A stretch of DNA of 64,000 bases from Heliocidaris erythrogramma. Lineage: Eukaryota > Echinodermata > Echinoidea > Camarodonta > Echinometridae. The stretch lies in NCBI GenBank assembly GCA_025617745.1, contig CM046859.1, forward strand, positions 27,083,371 to 27,147,370, in the 5' to 3' direction. Made by a program: the position numbers and the translations under genes. The notes below the pieces were generated by a model. That model did no database searches, was not told the DNA's origin, and was given only the letters and a program-made list of their open reading frames with translations. This document shows positions 45,359-56,713 of the stretch, piece after piece; position 1 is the stretch's first letter; every line of letters begins with the position of its first letter.

Positions 45359-47286
45359 GAGATGATTCTGAAGTGAATTTGCCTAATGCAATTTGTACCA
45401 TAAATGAAAATCAAGATGGCATGTTTGTTCCTATTAGAATTTTTGGTGTTATAGTGTTATTTCTTATTGATACGGGAGCCATGGTTACCGTTTTGAACAA
45501 TCAAGTGCATGGAAGACTATCAAAAATCCAATCTGGATTACAGTCAACATATGTGAGACTACAGCAAGCAGATGGTACACCTATAAGAGTACATGGAAGT
45601 TTAAACACTGATGTGGAAATTGGTGGCACACATCTAGAGACTGAACTTGTAGTAGCTGACATTGAAAATGAAGGCATTCTTGGAATGGATGTACTTTCAC
45701 GGACTGGAAGTATTATCAACTGTGACAAATATGAGGTACACTGCAATGGGGAGCTCATTCGTTGCATCAGAAGGAGTGAACGTTGCCAAGTGGGACATGT
45801 TGATGTATTTGAAGAGGTACCAGAATTTCTGAACGATTTACTTAGTAGATCGCTGACAAACATCAGCAACTCAGATCAACTTAAACTTGTCAAATTACTG
45901 ATACAGCACAAAGACGTATTTAGCAAGGGAGATCATGATCTGGGTAGGACAGACAAGATTACTCACTCAATACATACAACCTGTGCAGCCCCTATCAGAC
46001 AACGCCCAAGACGCCCACCTATGGGACAGAGGGAGGAAATTGAGAAACAGGTGCAAGTCATGCTAGATAGAGGCATTATCAAGCATTCCGCAAGCCCATG
46101 GTCGTCACCAATAGTACTGGTAGACAAGAAAGACGGCTCCAAACGGTTCTGTGTAGACTACAGAGAATTGAATAAACAAACAATTCGAGACTCTTTTCCC
46201 CTTCCTAGAATTGATGAGTCTATCGACTGTCTAGCAGGTGCAAAATACTTTTGCACTTTGGACTTAGCAGCCGGTTACTGGCAGGTACCACTGGATGAAG
46301 ATGCAAAACTCAAATCAGCATTTGTAGTGCCAGGTGGACTATTTCAATTTGAGGTCATGCCGTTCGGGCTATGTAATGCCCCTTCGACATTTGAGCGTCT
46401 AATGGAAACTGTACTAGCTGGACTACAATGGAAAAGCGTTCTAATCTATCTGGATGATGTGATAGTGTTCGGCTCCACGGTTGAAGAGGTAGTAGAGAGA
46501 TTAGAGGCCGTATTCATACGACTTAAAGAGGCAAAGTTAAAATTGAAGCCCAAGAAGTGTCACCTCTTTCAACTGGAAGTCTTGTACCTTGGTCATGTGG
46601 TGTCGGAAGAGGGAGTGAGCACCGACCCATCCAAAACGGAAGCAGTAAGGAATTGGCCTACCCCAACTTCTGTCACTGGTGTGAGAAGCTTCCTTGGATT
46701 AGCATCCTACTATCGCCGATTCATCCACAAATTCTCTGATGTAGCCAAGCCCATGACGGAATTAACCAGGAAGGAAACACCCTTCGTCTGGACTGAGCGA
46801 TGTGAAGCTGCTTTTCAAGCACTAAAAATCAAACTGACCACAGCACCAATCTTGGCATATCCACGCATAGGGGAAGGATTTCTACTAGACACTGATGCAA
46901 GTAAAGATGCAATTGGAGCTGTGCTTTCTCAGGAAGAAGAAGGCAGAGAACGAGTCATTGCATATGCCAGCACCACTCTCAGCAAGGCAGAGCAGAATTA
47001 CTGTGTGACACGCAGGGAGCTGCTTGCTATAGTCTACTTCCTTAAACATTTCAGACCCTATTTGTATGGACAAGATGTAACTGTTCGTACTGACCATGGA
47101 GCACTGAGATGGTTACTCAACTTCAAGAACCCAGAAGGGCAATTAGCACGTTGGTTAGAGGTTGTTAGTCAGTATAAACTCACCCTTGTGCATCGGGCAG
47201 GAAGGCAACACTGCAATGCTGATGGTCTCTCACGCCGTCCTTGTCGTCAATGCGGTCAAGCAGAGAACGTCTGCAGTAATGAATAA
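45313..47286 (+). CDS. Protease, reverse transcriptase and RNase H of the Gypsy element
   Basis: Aspartic protease motif LIDTGAMVTVL near the start, then RT with FCVDYRELNKQT, VMPFGLCNAPSTFERLM and the catalytic YLDDVIVFG, then RNase H with LDTDASKDAIGAVLSQ and VRTDHGALRWL. Domain order and spacing are those of Ty3/Gypsy pol. The DNA copy is made from the element RNA in particles formed by Gag. Confidence 0.9.
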   Translation: MGHGTVTPPARSQDIGDDSEVNLPNAICTINENQDGMFVPIRIFGVIVLFLIDTGAMVTVLNNQVHGRLSKIQSGLQSTYVRLQQADGTPIRVHGSLNTDVEIGGTHLETELVVADIENEGILGMDVLSRTGSIINCDKYEVHCNGELIRCIRRSERCQVGHVDVFEEVPEFLNDLLSRSLTNISNSDQLKLVKLLIQHKDVFSKGDHDLGRTDKITHSIHTTCAAPIRQRPRRPPMGQREEIEKQVQVMLDRGIIKHSASPWSSPIVLVDKKDGSKRFCVDYRELNKQTIRDSFPLPRIDESIDCLAGAKYFCTLDLAAGYWQVPLDEDAKLKSAFVVPGGLFQFEVMPFGLCNAPSTFERLMETVLAGLQWKSVLIYLDDVIVFGSTVEEVVERLEAVFIRLKEAKLKLKPKKCHLFQLEVLYLGHVVSEEGVSTDPSKTEAVRNWPTPTSVTGVRSFLGLASYYRRFIHKFSDVAKPMTELTRKETPFVWTERCEAAFQALKIKLTTAPILAYPRIGEGFLLDTDASKDAIGAVLSQEEEGRERVIAYASTTLSKAEQNYCVTRRELLAIVYFLKHFRPYLYGQDVTVRTDHGALRWLLNFKNPEGQLARWLEVVSQYKLTLVHRAGRQHCNADGLSRRPCRQCGQAENVCSNE

Positions 47287-47394
47287 GTAAACGTATAAAT
47301 TATTCAATTAGTTGAATTGAACATTTTCATGCATTGACATTTTCTATTTATGTGTATTAAATAGGTGCTTTACTATGTTAACTTGATGTGAACA

Positions 47395-48858
47395 GTGACT
47401 GCAAAAATGAGTTTGGAGGACGAAATAGTTGATAAGATACAAGCAATACAATTGTCACCGACTATTACATATGATGATATAAGAAGAGCCCAATTACAGG
47501 ATCCTGATGTTAAACATGTACTGCGCTGGAAAGAGCAAAACGAACACAGGCCTAACTGGAAAGATGTATCCAGCCTCTCATCTGCAACTAAGAAATATTG
47601 GATAAATTGGGACTTGTTAGAAGTCAAGGATGAAGTGCTAACTCGGAGATGGGAATCAGACAATGGAAAGGAGGTCAATTGGAAGATAGTACTACCACGT
47701 GCTTTGAGACACAAAGTTCTGCTTGAACTACATAGTTCAAATACTGGTTGTCATTTGGGAATGAACAAACTGTTACACAAAGTCCAACAACGGTATTACT
47801 GGGTTGGACTAACAGCAGATGTACGGTCAATGGTCCGGAAATGCAATGTCTGTGCAAAACTGAAGAACCCACCTAAGAAGGCTAGAGCCCCTTTGCAACA
47901 ATATCGTGTTGGAGCCCCCATCGAGAGGGTGGCAGCTGATATATTGGGCCCTCTGCCCATCACAGATAGAGGAAACAAATATATCCTTGTAGTAGGAGAC
48001 TATTTTACCAAGTGGGTAGAAGCCTATCCACTGCCAAACCAAGAAGCTATCACCATAACTAGAGTGTTAGTTCAAGAGTTTATCTCAAGATTTGGTGTAC
48101 CCAAAGAATTGCACACTGATCAGGGACGCAACTTTGAATCCAATGTCATGACAGAAGTATGTAAAATACTAGGCATTAAGAAAACCAGGACTTGCCCATT
48201 ACACCCTAGGGGAGATGGATTTGTAGAAAGATTCAATCTTACCTTAGTAAGCACTGTTGCCTCCATACTCGAACCGGATAGGAACCAGAAGGACTGGGAT
48301 GAGAAAGTGCCCCTGGCAATGATGGCATATAGATCATCTGTTCAGGAATCAACCGGTGAAACTCCAGCGATGATGATGATGATGGGAAGAGAAATTCCCT
48401 TGCCACTCGATGTTTTGGTTCAATCTCCATCTCCTGAAAGACGAGAAGAAACAGATTATACATTTGAATTACGTCAGAAGCTTCAAGATGTACATGAAGA
48501 TGCGAGAGAGAAGTTACGCCTGAGTGCTGATCGCCAAGCGAAAACCTATGACAGGAACACCCAATTAAGAAGTTTCCACACAGGGGACTGGGTGTGGTTG
48601 AGTGGTGTACATAGGAAAAGAGGTGTCTGCCCCAAGTTCATGGCAAAATGGACAGGGCCATATCTGATAATTGACAAGTTATCTGATGTTGTATATAGGA
48701 TACAGCAAAGTAGGAAATGTAAAGCCAAAGTGGTGCACTTAGATAGATTGAAGTCCTATGAGGGTCCCACCATGAAGGATTGGACTAAACTAGTACCCCC
48801 TAGGAGAAATCCCGAGAGAGTTAAGCGAATACCCAAACGATACAGTTGGGTAGAATAA
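47395..48858 (+). CDS. Integrase of the Gypsy element
   Basis: 487 codons: an HHCC zinc-binding N-domain (HLGMNKLLHKV ... CNVCAKLK), the catalytic core starting at ADILGPLP with LHTDQGRNFESN, and a C-terminal GPY-like region (MAKWTGPYLIID). It inserts the cDNA into the genome. Confidence 0.9.
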   Translation: MTAKMSLEDEIVDKIQAIQLSPTITYDDIRRAQLQDPDVKHVLRWKEQNEHRPNWKDVSSLSSATKKYWINWDLLEVKDEVLTRRWESDNGKEVNWKIVLPRALRHKVLLELHSSNTGCHLGMNKLLHKVQQRYYWVGLTADVRSMVRKCNVCAKLKNPPKKARAPLQQYRVGAPIERVAADILGPLPITDRGNKYILVVGDYFTKWVEAYPLPNQEAITITRVLVQEFISRFGVPKELHTDQGRNFESNVMTEVCKILGIKKTRTCPLHPRGDGFVERFNLTLVSTVASILEPDRNQKDWDEKVPLAMMAYRSSVQESTGETPAMMMMMGREIPLPLDVLVQSPSPERREETDYTFELRQKLQDVHEDAREKLRLSADRQAKTYDRNTQLRSFHTGDWVWLSGVHRKRGVCPKFMAKWTGPYLIIDKLSDVVYRIQQSRKCKAKVVHLDRLKSYEGPTMKDWTKLVPPRRNPERVKRIPKRYSWVE

Positions 48859-48901
48859 CAAGCTCATTTATGATGTCTTTAATTTCTTTATTTTTACACA
48901 G

Positions 48902-49612
48902 ATGCCCCGTTGCCGCAGGTGTAAAGATGACTTTGAAAATTACCGGAAATTGAAGAGCCACCTGAGGGACAGGCATGATTCCGACCTAACATACAAGTGT
49001 CGGAAGTGCGATTTTGAAAATGAAGACGAGAAGCCGTTGCTGAGGCATTACAGACGACAGCACAAAATGACAGGAAAAGAGACAAGGTACAATAAGTATG
49101 ACGAGGCCTCGATTAGATATCTTCGACGAAGAGATGCTAAGGAGAGACAGAAAAGGAGAGAAGAGGAGGAAAGAAAGGAGAGAAACAGCAAGGAGGAGGA
49201 GAGAAAGGAGAAAAGTAAGAAAGCAGAGGAAGTAAGAGAAGAAAGCCACAAGGAGAAAACGGAAGAAGAAGTAAGAGAGGAAAGCCGCAGTGAGGAGGAC
49301 AGAAAGGAAAAGGAGGCTGAAAGAAGAGAAATGGCCAGACGAGTGGCAAGGCAGATAGAGGAAGAGAAGAGGAGGAGAGAAGCGGAGATCAGTGTCATTG
49401 CGAGTGACCATGAGGAGGAAGACGATAACAGCGAGAAATCCGAGTCTGAGTGCAGTGAAGAGAGCGTAGAGGAGAGTGAAGAAGAAGAAGAGAGTGAAGA
49501 AGAAGAGCGTAAAGAGGAACGACAGGTATCTCCTCTCAGGATGTGCATCGACAGACCATACGACGACCAGTTCAACGTGACATGCACGGTGCTGTTGGGA
49601 TTACGCAACTAA
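48902..49612 (+). CDS. Accessory C2H2 zinc-finger, charged-repeat frame of the Gypsy element
   Basis: 236 codons from an ATG 43 bases after the integrase stop. Two C2H2 fingers open the protein: CRRC-x12-HLRDRH and CRKC-x12-HYRRQH. A long Glu/Lys/Arg-rich helix with EEERKE-type repeats follows (about residues 75-150), then an acidic Ser/Glu tract and a short end (DRPYDDQFNVTCTV). It sits where an env frame would be, but has no signal peptide, membrane segment or fusion motif, so it is not env. The role is unknown; RNA/DNA binding is inferred from the fingers. Confidence 0.75.
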   Translation: MPRCRRCKDDFENYRKLKSHLRDRHDSDLTYKCRKCDFENEDEKPLLRHYRRQHKMTGKETRYNKYDEASIRYLRRRDAKERQKRREEEERKERNSKEEERKEKSKKAEEVREESHKEKTEEEVREESRSEEDRKEKEAERREMARRVARQIEEEKRRREAEISVIASDHEEEDDNSEKSESECSEESVEESEEEEESEEEERKEERQVSPLRMCIDRPYDDQFNVTCTVLLGLRN

Positions 49613-49886
49613 AATGTGTCACGGTCACTACGGAAACGTACATCAACGTAAGAGGACAAAGTGTTCTCCACGAGAGGAGGGTTTCGAACTTTTACCCCCA
49701 TGATGAGCTTTCTGATTAATGTTTTTAAATTATTATTCGTTAATGTGCAAAAAAAACGAAAAAAAAAACTTTGACATTCCATGTTTTTGATGATATATTA
49801 TGTATGTACATATATGTATATTTACAGTATGAACATGTAAATGTTTACTTCGCTGAGGACAGCGAATTCTTTTAAGGCGGGGGTAA

Positions 49887-52800
49887 TGTGACGGTTTTGG
49901 CACCGGCCCCTAATTTTTTTTAAAATTTTAATAGGATAACTGATGACTGAATAAAATACATGTTTTTCTTTTGAATGAAAGATTAATATATTTCCTAGTA
50001 AACTGTTGTGATATGCACGTTTCAGGAATTGTCTTTTTAAACATCCCGCAAGAGATGTGTTTTGTATTGGATGTGACGTTGAGGGTGCTATATCATACAA
50101 GGCCTCAAAGTCGCCAGGTTTATAAATTTACGCGCAAGTATGAGTGACGTCACAATCACTTTCGCTTTTGGGGGCTTGGCACTTTTAACCAATCACGTCA
50201 CAGGGTTTAGGGGTATAAATACGGGGCGGGAGACACAAATTGTTCACAACTTTTCAAGGACGCCATCTTGACAGAAGTTCTCTCGCTCTTTCTCCACTCA
50301 ATTTTCTTTTCAAAACTCAACCATTGTAAGTACAGATTATTTCTCATTTTAATAGGAGTAATTTAACTTGTTTCATATGGACTGCATCTCATACTGAATT
50401 AATGAATTTTATAATGAATTTATTGACTGAATGTGAGATTTTATGAGGATTCTGACACACAAATTCACAAGTCTAGGTTTTGATCTCTGATGAAACAATT
50501 GCAGTCATGAAGTATTTTCATATCTAATGGAGATGAAAATATTTATTTATGAAGTGTATGATGTGATGTTTTCAGACTACATGTAACTTCTGGAATTATT
50601 TTTGTGTTCAATAGAATTTATTGAAATGTCTGAAATTTTCTAAGTGTCAACACTTTGGCTCTAGAAACTAAAGTTTTCTAAGTGTCACTATTTTGGTTCT
50701 TTTAATTAGGACTTAGAACAAAACACAAGTCATTCATTGCATTCATTGTATGTGAATATTTATTATAGAACTGAGTCACCATGAGTGGAAGGAACATGGG
50801 TCCCCGTTGGTACCACAGGGTCTGGGACCCGGGCATAGTTTACTCAAACCTTTTACCTTGACATTTTATGGAATCACTTTGATATTTTATGGAATCACCT
50901 TCACCTTGATATTTTATAAGTCTTACACTTCTGGCTAGAGTTGAGTGTGTCTCAAAAGTGCCTTAACATATGTACTTGTTCAATGAATGTTATTATATAC
51001 AAAAAATATGCTAAGTCGAGACCTTTTGGTCTTTTGCACTAAGTCAAGACTTTAGGGTCATTTGCATTACATACACTAGGCCTACTGAAAATATTCTGAG
51101 TCTGAACCTTTTGGTCACTTGACACTGCAAATAATTTTCTAAGTATGGACTTTTTGGTCATTGTGTAGTTCAAGTTACATTTGATTACAAAGTATCCTTA
51201 CATAATTCATTGCTTGACCAGTAATTATAGACATGATTGGTGAAGGAAGATGTTGATGGAGAGATAATTTAATAATTTATAATAATTTATTTAGCCAACA
51301 GTTTGCTTGATGCAGACGGCCCTTTAAGCCATTGATTTGAGCTCGGATAATTTTGAGACAATAGTTAATGTGAGGAAATGCGAGACTGTGCAGCGAGAAG
51401 CTAAGTGAGTGCTCGGTGGACATTATGCCCGAGTAGTGTTAAGCTAGGTTGACACTTTCACGATTTTCGGTTCCCGCATAGTTCACGCACTGAAATTGCA
51501 TCATGCGTGCCAATGCGTGGACACTTGCGGGAAGGGGCGGGACGATGCGCGGCAATGCGCGGCAATGCGTGAAGAGCGAAAAAAAATTTTCAACATGTTG
51601 AAAATTTTGCCACGCACTTCCCGCATTGCAGCAGTGCGTGAACTGTGCGCAAACTATGCGCAAACAAGTCGTGCCATTGCGTGCCAATGCGTGCCAGTGC
51701 GTGGCGTAAAAACAGTGGGTACCCCACCCCCGGGAATGTGGCACGCACTTCACGACTAGTTCACGACATGGTCCCGCATAATTTGCGCAGTGGTTGCGCA
51801 TCCTTCGCGCACTTTCACGCAAGGACCGCGCATATCAGTCACGTGATGCGTTTTGTCAAAATATTCTTGTTTGAGCCAGCAGCAAAATCATGGCTTCATC
51901 CTCCTCATCAGATAATGATGGGACAGAGAATACAGAGCATGAAGAGAAAACTAAGCGAACAAAAAGAGCACGTACATCTAAAAGGGATGTCCCAGAGTAC
52001 AAGTGGACCGAAGACGCTGTTCAATTAATAGCCGATTTTGTGAAGGAAAATTCAGCACTATATGATAAGACCTTTTTTCTCCTCTTCTCGTCTTTCTTCA
52101 AGATCTCTTTCTTGTTGATAAACTATTAATGCTCCTGCAGCTACATATAAACACCTTCTCTCTTCTAAATTAGCTTCTTCAGAATTCAACATCTTAATGA
52201 CGATAGTTATGCTGAATTAATGAAAACACGAGAGCGAATAGACGTCTGCCCGGGCGTCTGCCTTGTTTTTTTTTTTTGATAGTTAACACAATGCGCAAAC
52301 TACTTGTAAAATAGTCGTGAACTATGCGTGAACTATGCGTCAACTATGCGTGAACAATGCGTGAACAATGCGGGAACTATGCGGGAACTATGCATGCCAG
52401 TGCGTGTCACTGAAGTGGCACGCACTGTCACGCACTGGCACGCATTCAATGCGGGGCAGTGCGGGACCAAAAATCGTGAAAGTGTCAACCGGGCATTAGA
52501 GCGAACGTATGCAATGTGCATAAACACGTGGAAAATTGCCTAAGTTCAAAGTATGTGGTCAGCGTGCATGATTTGATACACGTGTGCATACAGAGTGCGA
52601 ATGAGAAGTAACAAGCATGCAAATGAAGAGAGATTTACTTGTAACAGACAAAATAGGAGAAGAATAAGAGTACAGAATATTTACCAGTGTTTTCTTGACC
52701 TGCTCCTCTTAAGGTAAAAGAAGCTTTATGCACCTTGAGGAACAACTTGGTGAATTTTCTATTGGTTTTTCTTGACCACGCAAAGATTAAGATGGTATGG

Positions 52801-53106
52801 CTTTTAGCTCGTTAGCATGGGTGTACGTATAGTACCAGGCACGTATTTCTCTTAGCCAATCAGCAGAGGTCTTAACTTTCTTTTATTTGCATGTATAATT
52901 GACTGGAAAGTAGCTCTATTAAAGTCTCGTATTGTTTGTTACGTCACAAAGAAAGACAATTTATTTTGTGACAAAGCTTATTTAGATTAGGATCAACTGA
53001 AGAAACCTCAGTTGATCCAGGGGTCATGTCCCTATAAACCATGTGGTGGCAGCAATTACTGTTAGGATTATATGTTGAGAAGGCGCCTGGGGCGACTCGC
53101 GTCGCA
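49887..53106 (+). repeat. 3' LTR, carrying a nested transposon
   Basis: Same start (tgtgacggttttggcacc) and end as the 5' LTR. By eye the first several hundred bases differ at only a couple of positions. A PIF/Harbinger derivative lies at 51442-52495, so the two LTRs have similar lengths but different content. Confidence 0.85.
51442..52495 (+). mobile_element. PIF/Harbinger derivative with a SANT/MADF-like exon
   Basis: Present in the 3' LTR and absent from the same place in the 5' LTR, which defines its borders. Target duplication TTA (51439-51441 and 52496-52498), and terminal repeats sharing ggttgacactttcacgattt on both ends: this is the PIF/Harbinger signature (3-bp TWA target). A frame at 51890 starts MASSSSSDND and contains YKWTEDAVQLIADFVKE, a Myb/SANT or MADF-type N-terminal DNA-binding motif like that of the second Harbinger protein; it ends soon after. 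No transposase. Subterminal regions are dense arrays of tgcgtg/aactatgcg units. Confidence 0.75.
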
Positions 53107-54017
53107 GTATCATAATAAGTGCATAATGTGGGTTGTATACTGGTGCTGAGTGCATGTGTATTGATCATGGTTGAGTGAATGGCCTGTACAATCCATTTAC
53201 ATAGCCACAATATATTTGGGGTAATATGGAGCCCCTTGTAAACATGCAGCATTCTATACAATGGATATAGTGTGTACATGCACAGACTGTTGATGGCTAG
53301 TGCAGTATTGTTCTGTTGTGTAGTTATAATTGATTGATTGATTGATTGATTTGATTTATTACCACCAACAACATTCAATTACATTTTTTTTTACATACAA
53401 TGATATTTACATATAAATCAAGAAAAGCATTTTCATTACATGATGTATAATTTATATAGTTTGAAGAGAACTTTCACTTGTTAAAAAAAATAATTGTTAA
53501 TTGTATACCAAAATCTTGGTATATGGAGATTTGTTTATGGGCTCCATATTACCCCGTTCATTGGGGTAATATGGATCCCGTGACACTTTTGTTTATTTTG
53601 TCTTTTATTTATACAAGACAATTATTTTTTTTCTAACTTTAGTGATTTTATGTAGGCAATAAATAGTTCTTCCACCAGTAAAAGAGAGAAGTGAAAAGAA
53701 TGTTTGTTACATGTTCAAAACTATCATTTTGTGCTTAAGGGCTCCATATTCCCCCAGTTTGCCCTATTTGTTATTCGTGTCGCATTTTCTCATAAAATTA
53801 CCTTTTCTCTCTCTTTATTTCTCATTTATCTCCTATTTTGTGATAATTTTTTAAAAATTGTGCTTGCATCTAGTCGTTATATTTCTTTTGCCATAAATAG
53901 ACGAGGTAATTTCTTCTTATCTCAAAGACCTTTGTGTAAAAGAAATGAGACCTTCGAAAAGTTCCTTTGACGTGACTTTAAAAATAAAATCAGTTTTGAT
54001 CAAGAAGTCACAAAACA

Positions 54018-54056
54018 GCCCATTTTGGCACAGTCGGCAGCCCGAGCCTCATATAA
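54018..54056 (+). pseudogene. Degenerate tRNA-Met-like 5' fragment (right-arm copy)
   Basis: gcccattttggcacagtcgg and cagcc match the 5' half of the relic at 54409, then a CTCATA stretch; no 3' half. Same strand as that relic. Confidence 0.4.
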
Positions 54057-54408
54057 TTATGGAGATTGATGATGATCATTTTCATCATTTAAATAATTTA
54101 TTTTCATGACTTTTGTCTGACTTTTCTCAAAGAAAGTTAGGTTCTAAGACATAAGACAGCCACATGAGTCTATCCCTTCATCGATAACTCCGACGTTATG
54201 CTTCATCATAACTTGGCCTTTGAAATTGTCTGTCATAGAAGTTTCGCATTTAATCGAAGCCTTGCAATCCAAAAGTACGTAACAACAACGGCCCTGTGGA
54301 TTTGCCTATATTATATACAGACTGATTTGTATGAATATTGATACATATTAAATTAAGAAATATTAACAGAAATGGAATTATTTTCCATGTTCCTCCATAA
54401 ACAAGGCA

Positions 54409-54468
54409 GCCTTATTGGCGCAGTCGGCAGCTCGTCAGACTCATAATCTGAAGGCCTCACACGGGGCA
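54409..54468 (+). pseudogene. Truncated tRNA-Met(CAT) relic (right-arm copy)
   Basis: Starts gccttattggcgcagtcggc, with the D-arm, then the anticodon loop CTCATAA (CAT at 54442-54444) and stem, then cctcacacggggca, which pairs with the acceptor region. The variable loop and 5' half of the T-arm (about 13 nt) are absent, so no T-loop and no B box. It is therefore a relic or part of a tRNA-derived repeat, not a working tRNA. Confidence 0.7.
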
Positions 54469-54799
54469 GGTTGCTAGAACTTTTGTTTTAAGTCGTGTTA
54501 TAAACTTTTGCATAAGGAAATGAACTTGAGGTCCTCAAGGGTGAATGTGGGAGGAGGGTTATATTTTCTATTCTAATCAACTTTTATTATCTAAATGTAG
54601 AAAAGTAATTTTGTCCAGTTGGTAGTTAGAAAAGTAACATTGGATTAACACCTTTCTTTATCCTTTCCTTCATTAATGATCAGTTTTGTTCTCTGTATAT
54701 CCTTACATATATATACGCTTAAGTGAGCAAATAAGTATACTAGTACTTCGTTGAGTGTTTAAAAATGTTCCTTTTGGTGAGTATGCTAATTTGGCTTGT

Positions 54800-55830
54800 A
54801 CCGAAAGTGTGGGTAGCGTCGCGTCGCGTCGCGTTGACTGAAACGCCACCATTCGTCCAAAGCCCCCCCCCCCCCCCCCCTCCCGGTTTTGCCTAAAAGG
54901 TGCGTTTGGACTTTTTCTGATATAATAGTAATGATAATAATAACAATAGTTAGAAAAAGTCAACGCACCCTTTCGGGGGGGGGGGAGCTTTGGACCGTTG
55001 TATCGAAAGGGTGGGTAGCGTCGGGTGGGGTCACTCTGACTGGAACGCCAGCATTCGCCCACCCCCCCCCCCCCCCGGTTTTGCCGAAAGGGTGCGTTGA
55101 CTCTTTCTAAATATTGTTGTTGTTATTACAGGGGCGGATCCAGGATTTTGTATAAAAAAAAGGGGTGGGGGCACACAAATGCATAGCTGTCAACTTTGGG
55201 GAACTGCTTGGAGGGAGATTCGTATTTGTTTCTTATCGCCAGCCCTCCAAAAGTCGCTCAGTGGGTGGTATCAGATTTTATGGGGTCCAGTTTTCCTCCA
55301 TAATTCTTTTAACAAAAAAAGGGAAAAATTAAAAAGGGGTTATCAGTTCTAAAAGGGGGACATAGTCCTCCCCCCCCCCCCCCAAAAAAAGGGGGGGGCA
55401 CAATGTATACTTTTCTTTAGGCCGGGATCCCCCCCCCCCCCCTCTAAATCCGCAACTGATTGTTATTATTATTATTATTATCATTAATATTATATTAGAA
55501 AAAGTCCAAACGCACCCATTCAGCAAAACCGGGGGGGGGGGGGCTTTGGACGAATGGTGGCGTTCCAGTCAACGCGACGCGATCATTGATCTCTACTAGT
55601 AGTAGAGATCAGTGGAACAGTGGACGCTATCCACTGATCTTTATAGTAGAGATCAGTGGACGCGACCCGACACTCCCAACGCACCCTTTCGGCAAAACCG
55701 GGGGGGGGGGGGCTTTGGACGAATGGTGGCGTTCCAGTCAACGCGACGCGACGGGACGCTACCGTCATCCTTTCGGAACAAGCCTTGGACGAATGGTGAC
55801 GTTCCAATCAACGCGACGCTACTTTTAATT
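54800..55830. repeat. Composite of GGGTGCGTT-type units (right-arm copy)
   Basis: Mirror of 3530-4440 with one extra block (about 55690-55830). The hAT-like MITE at 55129-55458 (caggggcggatccagg ... ccgcaactg) is inside. Several G/C runs of 10-17. Confidence 0.55.
55129..55458. mobile_element. hAT-like MITE (right-arm copy of 3762-4086)
   Basis: Same ends and interior as the left-arm copy, opposite orientation. Confidence 0.5.
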
Positions 55831-56713
55831 TCACCTAACTTGTTCATTCAACCATAAAGTTTTGATTGGATATATCAGGACATACAGTGAACAAAGTACC
55901 GTATGTTCTTTCTTAAATTGTCTAAAATGATCAAAATATAAAATTTCCAAGGCCTTTTATGACTCTTAACTTTGTTGATATCAGCCAGAACATAAACGAA
56001 CATATATCAAGTATGGAATTAGAACCCTTTCACAAAAATGGCTTTTGTTCACGCAAGCGTAAAATATTGTAAGATATTTTAGTGTCATTTGATAAAAGAG
56101 ACCCTACGCAATACGAAAATTTCCTGAAAATATTTTGAAATATTTAATTGGGGAGACTTTTTTCAACTGTCAATTTTAAACGGTTCTCAACTTCGTTAAT
56201 ACCATCCACAACAAATACCAATTCTTGTCAAGTCTGAATTTTGCACACTTTCACAGGAATTATTTTTGATCACTCAAGCGTAATAACTGGTCAGATATTT
56301 TGGTGTCTTTTGATAAAAGAGACCCTAAGCTATCTACAAGAATTAAAATATAATTAAAATATTCTGAAATATTTATTTGGGGAGACTTTTTCCAACTGTT
56401 AACATTTTGGGGGACGCACTGTATAATGATGAATCCGCCTTCACTGCATGATGTTGACAGAATTCATGATTCATTAGGCGTCAAATAAGGTCTGAAAACT
56501 GCTAAAGAATGATCGGACATTACGTGGGGGGGGGGAACTATACTGTAATCATGACTTCGGAGAAAGTCGGAATTTTTGTTGTACCAAAAAATATGAGGAA
56601 ATGACTTCAAAGCTTAGTCTATTATCATAACCCTTTTAACTCCTGGGCAAGTCAGTACGCCTAATTAATATAATTTAGTTGCCTAAAAACAACAAAGTCA
56701 CATAATAATTTTA

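Larger units (their letters stand above)
40833..53106 (+). mobile_element. Ty3/Gypsy LTR retrotransposon with accessory ORF
   Basis: A 12.3-kb element with LTRs at both ends (40833-43984 and 49887-53106), each TG...CA, flanked by a 4-bp target duplication GTAT (40829-40832 and 53107-53110). The order is gag, protease-RT-RNase H, integrase, which is the Ty3/Gypsy order, then an extra frame before the polypurine tract (about 49876-49883). LTR ends are nearly identical by eye, so the insertion is young. It looks largely whole, with perhaps one or two breaks, and its 3' LTR carries a nested DNA transposon. Confidence 0.9.
40514..53765. mobile_element. MITE carrying the Gypsy element
   Basis: The left end agggtaaaccggaggaatat and the right end atattcccccagtttgccct are imperfect inverted repeats. 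The motif ggggtaatatggagcc recurs at 40544, 53219 and 53548. Without the LTR element it would be about 1 kb. A long C run lies at 40595-40624, and a tgattgattgattgattgat-type LINE-like tail lies at 53329-53350. No coding capacity; the superfamily is not assigned. Confidence 0.6.

Noticed and set aside
48986-49608. Long minus-strand frames
   Set aside because: Antisense shadow of the E/K/R-rich accessory frame; low-complexity Ser/Leu products.
48902-49612. Envelope gene
   Set aside because: No signal peptide, membrane segment or furin/fusion motif; fingers and charged helix instead.
52328-52543. Frame over tgcgtgaac repeats
   Set aside because: Translation of the Harbinger subterminal array.
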